From the NCBI GenBank assembly GCA_019359595.1, contig JAHHGZ010000005.1:62001-126000 (forward strand): DNA of 64,000 nucleotides, in the 5' to 3' direction. Below are positions 26,814 through 36,280 of the stretch, piece by piece. The DNA comes from Cyanomargarita calcarea GSE-NOS-MK-12-04C (GTDB lineage: Bacteria > Cyanobacteriota > Cyanobacteriia > Cyanobacteriales > Nostocaceae). The position numbers were made by a program, and so were the translations under genes. How positions within the stretch are numbered: position 1 is the stretch's first letter; the number at the start of each line of letters is the position of its first letter. The notes beneath the pieces were generated by a model. It searched no databases. It saw nothing but the letters and a program-made list of their open reading frames with translations, and was not told where the DNA came from.

Positions 26814-27767
26814 CTATACGATACTTAAATTCAGCAACTCTTGGGGAGATGCCAGCATATCGATTGCTACGAAGTAAATCTTACCTTCAGGATTTAGTAA
26901 GAAACGCCATGAAACATTCATCCCAACGTTGACACCGAACCAAGGAGTTTGGACTATGCCTGTGACTTTAAACTGCTTAGAGCCATCAGGTAGAGTGTCC
27001 GATATCCCCTGAGAAGGCATGATATTGAGTCCCTGTGCTTCTGCACGCATATATCTGGCGATCGCCTTGTGACCGACAATTGGCTTTTGGAATGGTGGTT
27101 GCAGGGCACCATCGTCTGTAAATAGAGCAACAGCAGTCTCAAAGTCATCTCTGTTCAGGGCTTCAAGATAGCTAACTATAGTCGGCTCTGTAATACCCGC
27201 AACCTCAATTTGAGTAGGTGCTGGCGCAGTACGTGCGAACAAGGGTTCTTTATCTGTACTGGGAGCTACATCAGGCGAAAATCCCATATCTACCACAGCA
27301 TTGCGAAGTACTGTGATTTGCTGACCTGCATCGAGTTTCTGGATTGTTTCTAGTAAGGCTTTGACACCAGCAGTCATTTGATAGCCAGATGGAACGGGAG
27401 CAACAATGCCCTGTTTCATCAACTCCCCTAACTCGTACCAGAAAGCTAGCTTGGTGTTGACGCTGAATGCCCCATAGGAACGACTGACAGGAGTTTCTGC
27501 CCGGTTCGCAAGGTCACGCATTGCCTGCAATTGGTCTGATGAAGAAAGATGCCTAATTTGGTGTAGTAAGCTTTCCGCAAACTGTAAGCGTGCGGCCCCG
27601 ACAGCGGCAGGAGTGATTGAACGACCCATTTCTGTGTAGGCATACCACAGTAATGCTAATTTGTCGTCAACATCCAGTTTCTCGAACTGGGCTATGGTTG
27701 CTGGAATTGGACTACGAACTTGAGTATCAGAGAAAATTGCTTGAGCCGACTCGATAGTGAAAGTCAT
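26814..27767 (-). CDS. ocp: Orange carotenoid protein (OCP)
   Basis: The 317-residue photoactive carotenoid protein quenches excess phycobilisome energy under strong blue light. The N-terminal helical domain and C-terminal NTF2-like domain (from about residue 195) are both complete. Key positions match Synechocystis OCP: W41, Y44, W110, R155, and, shifted by one, Y200 and W287 (hydrogen bonds to the keto group) and E243 (salt bridge to R155). The start is the ATG at 27767 with a GGAG site 9 bp upstream; a TTG at 27773 is rejected. No FRP gene lies beside it. I cannot tell OCP1 from OCP2 or OCPX. The ketolase CrtO, which makes its echinenone pigment, is encoded 24 kb away. Confidence 0.95.
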   Translation of the reverse strand: MTFTIESAQAIFSDTQVRSPIPATIAQFEKLDVDDKLALLWYAYTEMGRSITPAAVGAARLQFAESLLHQIRHLSSSDQLQAMRDLANRAETPVSRSYGAFSVNTKLAFWYELGELMKQGIVAPVPSGYQMTAGVKALLETIQKLDAGQQITVLRNAVVDMGFSPDVAPSTDKEPLFARTAPAPTQIEVAGITEPTIVSYLEALNRDDFETAVALFTDDGALQPPFQKPIVGHKAIARYMRAEAQGLNIMPSQGISDTLPDGSKQFKVTGIVQTPWFGVNVGMNVSWRFLLNPEGKIYFVAIDMLASPQELLNLSIV

Positions 27768-28274
27768 GGTCAAAATCTCCAGATTTATCTATTAGTTCAA
27801 AGATTCCCAGATTCACTCATCACAGATATTTCAGCAAAACGCCTTGTTGAACACAAAAACAATCTTGGCGCAAAGAACCATCCAGCTAGTCAGCTAATGG
27901 TGCTAATTGATGCCCTTGGTACATCTTGGATTCAATCGCAAAGGTATTTGTGCGATCGCGATTATTGACGGCATACTTGCATACCCGGTTTAACCACCAC
28001 ACAAAACACTGTAACTATATGTTGCGCTTTTATAAAACTGTATAAAGAAAACTTTACATTTTTCTAATAATATAGTATATAAACAACTCTTATCTGTCAG
28101 CCTAATTGCTTGCTTTACAAGTCTTTCTGGGTTTCGCTCTCAAACTATGCCTTTTCATATAAACTTTTCCCAGGGTTTAAAAAAGCCTTGCTTATTGCTT
28201 GAATAGTTATTGTTAATATAAAAAGTGTTCTTCAATTAAGACAACTTTCATAACATAAAAGCGAGAGATTTCAC
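27768..28274. other. 507-bp AT-rich gap upstream of OCP
   Basis: It should hold the OCP promoter (minus strand). I see no conserved operator, no RNA gene and no convincing reading frame. Confidence 0.4.
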
Positions 28275-28448
28275 ATGGCTCAAGCTCTATCAAAAGTTAT
28301 AACTTTTGACGAATTTATAATATGGTATCCATGTAACTCACGGATACGTTATGAGTTGCATAATGGGGGAATTGTTGAAATGACTTTACCATCCCAGCGA
28401 CGAATTACTCCCGTCGCTGGGGGTGGCAAAAAAGCTAAGACTTTCTAA
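28275..28448 (+). pseudogene. Truncated Uma2-family gene fragment
   Basis: A 57-residue frame begins like Uma2 proteins (MAQALSKVITFDEFI...RIRYELHNGGIVEMTLP) and then runs into a hairpin (cccagcgacg against cgtcgctggg, 28393-28420) and stops. The rest of the nuclease-like domain is missing, and the 3' end overlaps the convergent desaturase gene by 14 bp. The hairpin may act as a terminator for the desaturase transcript. Confidence 0.65.
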
Positions 28449-29289
28449 CAGTTTCTAGTTGTGGTGGTAGAACAACTTTCTTCGCTAAACCCAAAGTCTG
28501 CAAAGCCTTAATTGCCCACCAGGTTACATCAACTTCCCACCAAAACCATCCAGCTTTCGCCACATTCGGATAAGCGTGGTGGTTGTTGTGCCAACCTTCC
28601 CCATAAGTTAAAATTGCTGCCCACCAAAGGTTACGAGAGTTGTCATTGGAATCAAAATGACGATAACCACGCATATGACTTGCAGAATTGATTAGCCAAG
28701 TGCTGTGCCAAAGCAATACTGCTCGCACAAACACGCCATACACCACAAAAGACCAACCGCCTAAAAGATACAATATAATCCCAACGGGAATTTGCAAAAA
28801 TAAGAAGTAACGATCCAGCCAACGATAGAATGGTTGACGCTCCAGTTCCGAAGCATATTTTTTATAGTTTCTCTTCTCAAAAAATTCTGGACGTGGATAA
28901 AAAATCCACAGCATATGACTCCACCAAAAACCACGTTTAGCAGAATAAGGATCTTTGTCATTGTCCTCTGTATGAGCATGATGCAGCCGATGTCCCGCTA
29001 CCCAAAATATTGGTCCCCCTTGTATCGCAAGCGCTCCCAAAATAGCGATCGGATATTCCACCCACTTTGGTACTTGAAAACTTCGGTGAGTCAAAAGCCG
29101 ATGATAACCCAAACAAATACCAATGCTGCCAAACAACCAGTGAAGTAATATCATTACTCCCAATGCCGACCAAGAAAAAAACCAGGGAGCGAGCATTGCT
29201 AATACGTGAAATGCGCCAAAAAATGCTACATTCGTCCACGAGAGAGCAGGCTGTTGCTTACCCTCAGCCACCACTGAGTGTGTTGTCAT
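28435..29289 (-). CDS. desC: Acyl-lipid/acyl-CoA desaturase, delta-9 type
   Basis: The 284-residue membrane enzyme has the three histidine boxes of the desaturase superfamily: HRLLTH (residues 63-68), HRLHH (100-104) and HNNHH (near 236-240), with hydrophobic spans between them. It inserts a double bond in membrane acyl chains using reduced ferredoxin and oxygen. The sequence is nearest to the DesC group; whether it is the sn-1 or sn-2 type cannot be told. A TetR-type regulator is encoded divergently 245 bp upstream and is a candidate controller. Confidence 0.87.
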   Translation of the reverse strand: MTTHSVVAEGKQQPALSWTNVAFFGAFHVLAMLAPWFFSWSALGVMILLHWLFGSIGICLGYHRLLTHRSFQVPKWVEYPIAILGALAIQGGPIFWVAGHRLHHAHTEDNDKDPYSAKRGFWWSHMLWIFYPRPEFFEKRNYKKYASELERQPFYRWLDRYFLFLQIPVGIILYLLGGWSFVVYGVFVRAVLLWHSTWLINSASHMRGYRHFDSNDNSRNLWWAAILTYGEGWHNNHHAYPNVAKAGWFWWEVDVTWWAIKALQTLGLAKKVVLPPQLETVRKS

Positions 29290-29359
29290 AAAATTTTTCC
29301 TTTGAATTAAGTTCCGTAAATTACTAGGGGTCTACCGCTTGGGTGACAAAACTAATTAA

Positions 29360-29452
29360 GCCCTCACCCCCAACCCCTCTCCCTTAGAGAGAAGGGAGGC
29401 AAAGTAGATATTTATTTCCTCTCCCCAACCGAGAGTGTTAGGGTAAGGGCAA
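29360..29452. repeat. GC-rich palindrome in the desaturase/TetR divergent region
   Basis: The pair ccctcacccccaacccctctccctta and gagaagggagg, then ctctccccaaccgagagtgttagggt, forms a stem-loop in the promoter region shared by the two divergent genes. It belongs to the same family as at 17831 and 43828. Confidence 0.65.
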
Positions 29453-29534
29453 TAGGAGATGCAAGTGCTGCTTACATCTATTAGCTTAACAATAAAAAAA
29501 ATTAAATGCAAGCGACGCTTACATCTTTCGACCT

Positions 29535-30746
29535 ATGTCTAATGTGATGATTTCCACCCGACAACGACTGATAGATGCGGCTATGGAGTTATTTGCCGCT
29601 CAGGGAGTAACTGAAACGACAACCAAAGCGATCGCCGAATTGGCAAGAGTGAATGAGGTAACGCTATTTCGCCATTTTGGCAGCAAGTACGGATTGCTTT
29701 TGGCGGTAATTTCCGAATCGGCTGTGTTTCAACAATTGGGTGAGTCTTTGCAAGCGCAAGCCAATCAAACTAGCAGTTTGAAGCAAGCGCTAAAAGAGTA
29801 TTGTGAAGAACGTTTGCAAGCTCTAGAAAAATTTCCTGAATTGGTACGTTCTTTGGTGGGGGAAGCAGGAAATTATCCAGTAGAAAATCGTCAAGCGCTG
29901 GGACGCAGTTTAGCCCAAGCCAACGACTATCTTGCAGAATATCTGGCAACAGTTATGGAGCGTGAGGAATTATATATCCATTTACCAGCCCAAAAGCTGG
30001 CAAGTTTAATAAATAGTATGTTGTTAGGGTATGCCGTGATTGAATTCACCAGTGAATATCACGAACTTTGGCAAAACAGGGATGAGTTTCTGGAAAATTT
30101 GGTAGCGCTATTTTTAAATAAAGCGACAAATTCCACAAGTATAGTCAAGTATGAGCCACCGACTATGGAGAAGGTTACAGATTTACCCGCAAATTTAGTC
30201 CATTTGATTTTGCAACGTGCCAAAAAATCGGGATTGCGGGATTATGCTCTAATGTATGTTTTATTTGGTGCAGGTTTATCGAAAGAAGAAATTGTGAATT
30301 TAGAGAGAATGCACCAAATAATCGATACTAACCAGCATTTGTTACAGATAACTCAAGGTCAAGAACGCCAAGTCCCGGTGAATCAGTGGATTTTGGGTAA
30401 GCGCTATGGTTCTTATACTAACAATCCATTAACTCAATGGCTAAAAAGTCGTAAAGATAACTATTTGACATTATTTCTTAATAATGAAGGAATGCCCATA
30501 TCTGAAGTAGAAATAGAAGGGTGCTGGCAGGTATTAACAGAGGGATTATTGACACCAGAAGGACAACAAGCATTTATTGGGCAAGCTCAACAAACATGGT
30601 GTGTAGAAATGTTGATGAAAGGAATGAATTTGGAAGATATGAGTACGATCGCTGGTTGGAATTTAGCAAAATTACAGCCTTATGCTAAAAGAGCCAAAGA
30701 AAAAGCGGCCCTTGAGCAAGCGATTCGCCTCGATCGTAAATCTTAA
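29535..30746 (+). CDS. TetR regulator fused to a tyrosine-recombinase-like domain
   Basis: The 403-residue protein is twice the usual TetR length. Residues 8-55 are a TetR helix-turn-helix (AAMELFAAQGVTETTTKAIAE...LFRHFGSKYGLL), followed by a ligand-type helical domain to about 200. The C-terminal half resembles a tyrosine recombinase catalytic domain: RDYALMYVLFGAGLSKEEIVNL, a QVPVN segment, LFLNNEG and a final TWCVEMLMKGMNLEDMSTIAGW...QPYAKRA. The catalytic Arg and His residues (R..HxxR) are not seen; only a Trp and a Tyr remain at plausible places. So it likely binds DNA or dimerises rather than recombines. It is divergent from the desaturase gene. Confidence 0.78.
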   Translation: MSNVMISTRQRLIDAAMELFAAQGVTETTTKAIAELARVNEVTLFRHFGSKYGLLLAVISESAVFQQLGESLQAQANQTSSLKQALKEYCEERLQALEKFPELVRSLVGEAGNYPVENRQALGRSLAQANDYLAEYLATVMEREELYIHLPAQKLASLINSMLLGYAVIEFTSEYHELWQNRDEFLENLVALFLNKATNSTSIVKYEPPTMEKVTDLPANLVHLILQRAKKSGLRDYALMYVLFGAGLSKEEIVNLERMHQIIDTNQHLLQITQGQERQVPVNQWILGKRYGSYTNNPLTQWLKSRKDNYLTLFLNNEGMPISEVEIEGCWQVLTEGLLTPEGQQAFIGQAQQTWCVEMLMKGMNLEDMSTIAGWNLAKLQPYAKRAKEKAALEQAIRLDRKS

Positions 30747-30949
30747 GTGTGCAACAGTGCTGAATGGGAATATACCATCTCATGTGCCATAATTTTTTTA
30801 AAATTTTATTTATACTCTATTTTCCTTAAGGCTTCTCCTTCATTTACCGTTACATTTTTGTACTCCTTATTTGCCTTTTACGGGTTTGTTCCGTTAGGTG
30901 CATTCCGGTGAGTAGATAGACCTGCTTCCCGAGTGGCCGTAGATTTGTC

Positions 30950-31194
30950 AGATCCCCGACAACTTTCACGGATACCGCTGGCAAATGGTGGTTCTGACCC
31001 CTCAATGTTGAGCCAAACAGTTCTCTCGGATACCCCGTATAACGCCCGCAGTCTGGAAGCCTGGGGCTATCGATACGAAGCCCACGCAGGTGGGCTTTGT
31101 TGGATTAGCCACACCATTCTATGGTGACGGCGGGATTTCGGAGGAGTCTTACCCTTGATTCGCTCTTCTGCATCCTTTAAAAAGTCGGGGATCT
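30950..31194. repeat. Composite repeat: palindrome apparently split by other repeat DNA
   Basis: Half of the agatccccgac palindrome lies at 30950-30960 and its complement gtcggggatct at 31184-31194. Between them is unrelated sequence including a REP-like unit (31062-31110, with agcccacgcaggtgggct). The surrounding 460-bp gap holds no supported gene. Confidence 0.55.
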
Positions 31195-31206
31195 TGCAGC
31201 CGATCG

Positions 31207-31980
31207 TCAGGACTCAGCATCAAGCATAGTGAGGATTTCAACGCCGTTTTCCGTTACGGCTAATGTATGCTCAAACTGAGCCGTCAGTTTGCGATCGCGT
31301 GTAACGGCAGTCCACTTATCGCTGAGAACCTCTACTTCCCAAGTACCTAGATTAATCATCGGCTCAATGGTAAAAACCATACCTGCTCTGAGCAGTTTAC
31401 CTTTACCGCGTGTGCCGTAGTGAGGGATTTCTGGCGCAGTGTGGAAAATGTTGCTGACGCCATGTCCTACGAAGTCTCGGACTACAGAAAAGCCCTCTGA
31501 CTCGGCATATTCTTGAATGGCTGCCCCAATGTTTCCAATTCTAGCTCCTGGTTTGACTTCTGCAATACCTCTGCAAAGACACTCGTGTGTTACTTCAACC
31601 AGCTTTTTTGCAGTTGGTGAAGGAGTTCCGACAAAGAATGTCTTGGATGTATCCCCGTGGTAGCCATCAACAATTAGCGTGACATCAATATTGATGATGT
31701 CACCTTCTTTGAGAATCTGCTTGGCATTCGGAATACCATGACAAACTACCTCATTCACACTGGTGCAAATCGACTTGGGAAAGCCATGATAGCCCAGAGG
31801 TGCGCTCTTTGCCCCGTGAGCTTGCGTCCAACGCTCGGCTTCGTCATTGAGCTGTAAAGTGCTGACTCCCGGCTTGACCATTGGTTCTAAATGGTGTAAT
31901 AGTTCAGCAGCCAACCTCCCAGCTTTCCGCATTTTGTCTAATTCTCTACTCGATAAAATAACAATTGTCTCGTTTTTCAT
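31207..31980 (-). CDS. map: Methionine aminopeptidase, type I
   Basis: The 257-residue metalloprotease removes the initiator Met from nascent proteins. Metal ligands are visible in NIDVTLIVDGYHGDTSKTF (two Asp), FHTAPEIPHYG (His), FTIEPMI (Glu) and AQFEHTLAVT (Glu). The substrate-side GHGVSNIFH and the CTSVNEVVCHGIP segment are intact. Cyanobacteria carry several map paralogues; this one lacks an N-terminal zinc-binding extension. It stands alone. Confidence 0.94.
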   Translation of the reverse strand: MKNETIVILSSRELDKMRKAGRLAAELLHHLEPMVKPGVSTLQLNDEAERWTQAHGAKSAPLGYHGFPKSICTSVNEVVCHGIPNAKQILKEGDIINIDVTLIVDGYHGDTSKTFFVGTPSPTAKKLVEVTHECLCRGIAEVKPGARIGNIGAAIQEYAESEGFSVVRDFVGHGVSNIFHTAPEIPHYGTRGKGKLLRAGMVFTIEPMINLGTWEVEVLSDKWTAVTRDRKLTAQFEHTLAVTENGVEILTMLDAES

Positions 31981-32089
31981 AAATCGGAATTTTTCCTGTT
32001 TACCCAGATTGATTAACCATATCTTTTTATCTCAGATCGGTGGGTGTAAGCTCTCGTGCTGCTTTTGGCTTATTACTCTACCACATTGT

Positions 32090-32245
32090 TTTCTTCTCCC
32101 CTTTGAATTCGGGGCAGGGGGGCTTCCGACTCGCACCCATCAAATGTCCCCGTGACCCTTAACATACGGGTAGTTTGTTCAACTTTGAATTTTCTTCCCC
32201 CTTTGAATTCGGGGCAGTGGGGCTTTTGAATCGCACCCACCAATA
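32090..32245. repeat. Direct repeat pair of about 50 bp
   Basis: Two copies of a unit built on cccctttgaattcggggca(g) followed by a ggggctt and a cgcaccca segment lie at 32096-32140 and 32199-32240, between map and bvdR. Each unit contains its own hairpin. Confidence 0.7.
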
Positions 32246-32256
32246 CCCAACACCAT

Positions 32257-33258
32257 CTAATCCCCAACAACTACAGTTATCCCCATTTCTGCTGAACGTC
32301 TTGCTGCATCAGCAACTTTTAGAGTGTACAAACTTTGTTGTGGGGTGACGTACAACGGAGTGCCATCAAAAAGATGGTCTAACACCATGCTCGTATCTTT
32401 GGCAAATGAACCCCGACGAGTAGCAATCTCTATCGGCATTGTCTCCCCAGGTTTAATCAAAACTCCTGCCTCACCATCAAAAATTAAGCCCCCTTTTTCC
32501 CCCTGAACCTCAAACTTGCGTTCTGCTTGCCACAGAGTTTCACCTTTACCATAAATCACTTGTCCCAAAAGTCCGCTGTTAAAGTTTAGTTGACTAATCG
32601 ACAAACAGCTTTGGTAATAATCCGTTTCTGTCTCCCAAAATCGGTTGTGACAGTTAACTGTGGTTACTTCACCAAACAAATCTATCAAGCGGTGTAAGCG
32701 AGAAAGGGCACCAGTCAAAGGAAAACCGAAAAGTTCGTGATTGTAAGTCCACTTGCGCGGTGCGGGATTTTCCGGTTTGATGGTGCTGTAACGAGCATAA
32801 AAAACTTGCCCAATTTCTGGTAAATATTGCTTCAAAGCTTGATGCACACCGCCTAAAAGTTCAATATGTTCGACGTGCAGGAGTTTTTTCTGTACTTTTG
32901 CCAACGCAATCAGTTCTTCCGCTTCTGCTACATCTAATGCTAGAGGATATTCGACAATTACGTGCTTGCCATGAGCAAGTGCTGCACCCGCGATCGCTCC
33001 ATGATCTCGATTTACAGTAGAAATCGCTACCAAGTCTATATCTTCTCGCTTGACTAACTCTTGCCAAGAACTCACCACTTCAGTTTGGAATTGTCTGGCA
33101 AAGGCTTTTGTCTTTTCTGGGTTATGACCGACAACACCTGTTAGATGCGATCGCTCCATGAGCAATAATGCTTCAGCCCGTAAAGAAGCCGCATACCCAG
33201 CCCCAACCAAACCTACCCGTACTCTTGCTTTTTCTAACGGTGCCTCGGAAGCATTCAT
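32257..33258 (-). CDS. bvdR: Biliverdin reductase, cyanobacterial type
   Basis: The 333-residue Gfo/Idh/MocA-fold oxidoreductase starts with a Rossmann motif VGLVGAGYAA. It shares with Synechocystis BvdR the striking segments HVEHIELLGGVHQAL, VFYARYSTI and NPAPRKWTYNHELFGFPL. It reduces biliverdin to bilirubin with NADPH and is linked to phycobilisome function. Length and core are normal. It stands alone between repeats. Confidence 0.88.
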   Translation of the reverse strand: MNASEAPLEKARVRVGLVGAGYAASLRAEALLLMERSHLTGVVGHNPEKTKAFARQFQTEVVSSWQELVKREDIDLVAISTVNRDHGAIAGAALAHGKHVIVEYPLALDVAEAEELIALAKVQKKLLHVEHIELLGGVHQALKQYLPEIGQVFYARYSTIKPENPAPRKWTYNHELFGFPLTGALSRLHRLIDLFGEVTTVNCHNRFWETETDYYQSCLSISQLNFNSGLLGQVIYGKGETLWQAERKFEVQGEKGGLIFDGEAGVLIKPGETMPIEIATRRGSFAKDTSMVLDHLFDGTPLYVTPQQSLYTLKVADAARRSAEMGITVVVGD

Positions 33259-33681
33259 AAATTGTTACCAATTCTATTTGTTAGTTTACTGCTCTGATAT
33301 TGCGCTGCCCAAGCATAGACTGTTGACTGCGAACAGCTCAAAACGGAATTTTAGATTCAATTTTATCGATAAGCACAAACTTACTCATAAATATTATGGG
33401 CATTCTGACTGATTTATTGACAAACTCCCACTTTTTTTCTAAAACTATAACCTTTTCTAATAACAACCCGATTATTAGCCAAAATATATAACTAAAACTT
33501 ATCGCTATTAAACAACTAAATTTCATTACTAATCGGGTTCAATTTCCGCTCATATCCTTTGATTTTTCTCGTAGTATCAGAATTGAAGCAAATTTGAATC
33601 AGCGGCGGATCTAGTAAGATAAGCCGTCACATTTGTTTGACGATAACTTATACTGTCGGTTGTTAAAGAGAGGATCGTTAA
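33259..33681. other. 423-bp AT-rich gap upstream of petF
   Basis: It must contain the ferredoxin promoter. A TATACT at 33649-33654 could be a -10 box, but no correctly spaced -35 is convincing. No gene is seen. Confidence 0.4.
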
Positions 33682-33981
<300 letters not shown>

Positions 33982-34006
33982 AAGACTGTTGAGAATAAAA
34001 AAAGCA

Positions 34007-34040
34007 GCACAGACAAGGAAAATTTTTTCCTCTTCTGTGC
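34007..34040 (+). terminator. Hairpin terminator after petF
   Basis: The pair gcacaga...aggaaaa and ttttcct...tctgtgc forms a stem of about 14 bp, starting 26 bp after the petF stop. The loop side is T-rich, and a tttt run follows closely. Confidence 0.65.
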
Positions 34041-34170
34041 ATGTTTTGACAGCATAATTTTGCAAAAAAATATTTAATTCTGGCAATGGATATCATAACA
34101 AATGTCGCGGATAATTTCTTGATTATCCCTTACATCCGTTATCTATCCGTTGCCAGTGATTGCTATTTTT

Positions 34171-35760
34171 TTATTGCTTAATGGCGCTAGTCAGCATCTG
34201 AATTTGAGTTCCTGGATAATAGAACTGGAGAATTTTCTGATTAGACCAACCGAGTTTGGCTAAGTTTTGTGCCCCAGTTTGACTCAAACCTACTCCGTGT
34301 CCCAAACCACCACCCACAAAGGCATATCCCCAAATACCTGGTTTACCTTTGTTGAGGGCTTGCAAGTAGAATAGAGTGCTTCTGGGAGCGGCAAAGGCAC
34401 TGCGAACTTCGTCTTTATATAGAGAAAAAGTTCCAATCTCAGTTTTGACATCTAGTTTCAAGATTCGTCCACTATGCGATCGCTCAACGACGGTCATCTC
34501 TTCAACCGTTTGAAACTTGGCATAGGGACTGTTTTTGACTCGGAGAAATTTCTGCAAACCTTTGGTTATGTCCTCCAGGCTGGTTTCTTTGCGCCAACGA
34601 AACAAATCCTGTTTAGTTTCATTAAAATCTTTTTGCAAACTTATGAACTGCAAAAAGTTTTCTTCCGATGCTAAACTCTGAGCAGGCAAGTTCCAAATAT
34701 TACTCGCAGCATCCACCACAGGCTGTAGATAGGGGCGCTCTTCACCATTCCAGACATCGCTAAAAGAAGCCGTAATCCCACCAGTGGTAGAAGAATATAA
34801 AGCGTCTACTAGCTCGTTTTTATAAGTCAATACCATACCCCTCGTTCCCGCGATCGCTTTGTCTGTACTCGGAGCGACGTCATTTAAACCAAAATAAACT
34901 TGACAGTGAGTATCCGCACACAATTGATACCCATCTATTTTAAATCTCCGTAAATTCCTCAAAACATAAGTCCGGGCCAGAATTGCCTGCGCTTCTAAAG
35001 AAGCTTTCGGGGCATTGATCCCAATTTCATAGGGCACCACCCCACGTAAATAAGTTTCTAGGGGCACTTCGTTCACTAAAGAGTAAGTGCCGTAAGAGTT
35101 TGGCTGTAGCTCCAACCTGCCGGGGAAAAGACGCGCATTCTCGGGTTTTTTGCCTTTCAAGACCCGAATCAAGTTTTTGCCACTGCTAATTTCTAGATTA
35201 TTTGGACTGTAGCGCTTGTTATCTACCACCCAACTAATACGCGGGACTTGTGAATAAACTTTTGTATCAATGTAAGCAGTATTCCTTTTAACCGATGCTT
35301 GCACGCTCTTGATTAACAAGCGTCGTAGCAATGCAGTACTGTAAACATCCCGTTTCGCCCAAACTTGCCAGCGATCCGGCTGGGCAATCTCTACCTCTAT
35401 GCCTTTAGCACGCCAGCTTCTAGCACTGTCTTCCGCAGTTTCAAAGGTGCGATACGTACCCAAAACAACCCGTTCGTCCACAATTCGTTGAGATACAGGT
35501 TGCATAACTGTTTCTAGCTTCAACGGTTTGGAGGTTACTAGAGTTTGCTCTCTGTTGCCGTTTTTAAATTTCAGCTTCAGGCGATCGCCCAGACTAGGTT
35601 CTAGTTGCAATTGTTCTGTGGGTTTTTCTCCAAATCGCTGGACAATCCCAATTTTCAACTCCACGTCTTTTGTTTTGCTTTCGGGAGCCGATGCTCCAGT
35701 CAATCCCAGCAAAAATGTTGTCAGCAAAGTAAAGGAAAAATACCAGAGCGAGATTTTCAT
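34171..35760 (-). CDS. SpoIID/LytB domain protein, secreted
   Basis: The 529-residue product has a signal peptide (residues 1-25, ending GASA). A SPOR-like region lies near 85-150 (VLGTYRTFETAEDSARSWRAKG) and a SpoIID domain near 210-520, with ETYLRGVVPYEIG, EAQAILARTYVLRN, YSSTTGG and the C-terminal GGGLGHGVGLSQTGAQNLA. SpoIID of Bacillus is a lytic transglycosylase acting on peptidoglycan; cyanobacterial members are widespread with unproven roles in cell-wall remodelling. Confidence 0.9.
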   Translation of the reverse strand: MKISLWYFSFTLLTTFLLGLTGASAPESKTKDVELKIGIVQRFGEKPTEQLQLEPSLGDRLKLKFKNGNREQTLVTSKPLKLETVMQPVSQRIVDERVVLGTYRTFETAEDSARSWRAKGIEVEIAQPDRWQVWAKRDVYSTALLRRLLIKSVQASVKRNTAYIDTKVYSQVPRISWVVDNKRYSPNNLEISSGKNLIRVLKGKKPENARLFPGRLELQPNSYGTYSLVNEVPLETYLRGVVPYEIGINAPKASLEAQAILARTYVLRNLRRFKIDGYQLCADTHCQVYFGLNDVAPSTDKAIAGTRGMVLTYKNELVDALYSSTTGGITASFSDVWNGEERPYLQPVVDAASNIWNLPAQSLASEENFLQFISLQKDFNETKQDLFRWRKETSLEDITKGLQKFLRVKNSPYAKFQTVEEMTVVERSHSGRILKLDVKTEIGTFSLYKDEVRSAFAAPRSTLFYLQALNKGKPGIWGYAFVGGGLGHGVGLSQTGAQNLAKLGWSNQKILQFYYPGTQIQMLTSAIKQ

Positions 35761-35952
35761 GAGAAATTTATTCTGCCGTCAGTGCCGTGTTTGGGTGGAT
35801 GGTTATTTTACTTTGTAGCGTATTTTTCTTGTGGCTTTCGTTAGCCAATGATAATATTACCCGTTTTGCGATCCTAATTACTTGCAAGGCGAAGTCATTA
35901 TGAGTATGATATATTTAAAGTCATAAAGCAAAACAAGGAAAAGATTACCCCT

Positions 35953-36216
35953 ATGGCTAGGGTTCAAGAAATTCCATTAAATCAGATCGTGCGACCGCTG
36001 CCCCGCCAGAACGACCAAAACAAAGTGCAAGCATTAATGGAGTCGATAGCCAGCATCGGGCAGCAAGAGCCAATAGATGTCTTAGAAGTAGATGGACGGT
36101 ATTACGGCTTTTCTGGATGCCATCGCTACGAAGCTTGTCAGCGTTTAGGCAAGGAAACAATCTTAGCCTTAGTCCGCAAAGCGCCGAAAAGTGTATTAAA
36201 AATGCATTTAGCGTAA
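35953..36216 (+). CDS. srx: Sulfiredoxin
   Basis: The 87-residue ParB-fold protein has the sulfiredoxin signature FSGCHRYEACQRLG with the catalytic Cys at C56 and IRPLPR-like N-terminal segment (VRPLPRQND). Sulfiredoxin uses ATP to reduce over-oxidised 2-Cys peroxiredoxin. The gene is 64 bp upstream of a dps gene on the same strand, a fitting oxidative-stress pair. Confidence 0.85.
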   Translation: MARVQEIPLNQIVRPLPRQNDQNKVQALMESIASIGQQEPIDVLEVDGRYYGFSGCHRYEACQRLGKETILALVRKAPKSVLKMHLA

Positions 36217-36280
36217 GATATTCGGTTAAGAGTTTGGAGTTAGGAATTTTAACTTTTCACTTTCATATAAGGGAATCGAA

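Noticed and set aside
27768-27773. TTG start two codons upstream for OCP
   Set aside because: The ATG at 27767 has a well-placed GGAG site and gives the same length as Synechocystis OCP.
30933-31127. 64-residue open frame on the plus strand
   Set aside because: It is made of two known repeat types (agatccccgac half and REP-like unit) and has no protein motif.
33637-33654. TTGACG and TATACT as a petF promoter
   Set aside because: The spacing is only 6 bp, far below the usual 16-18 bp.
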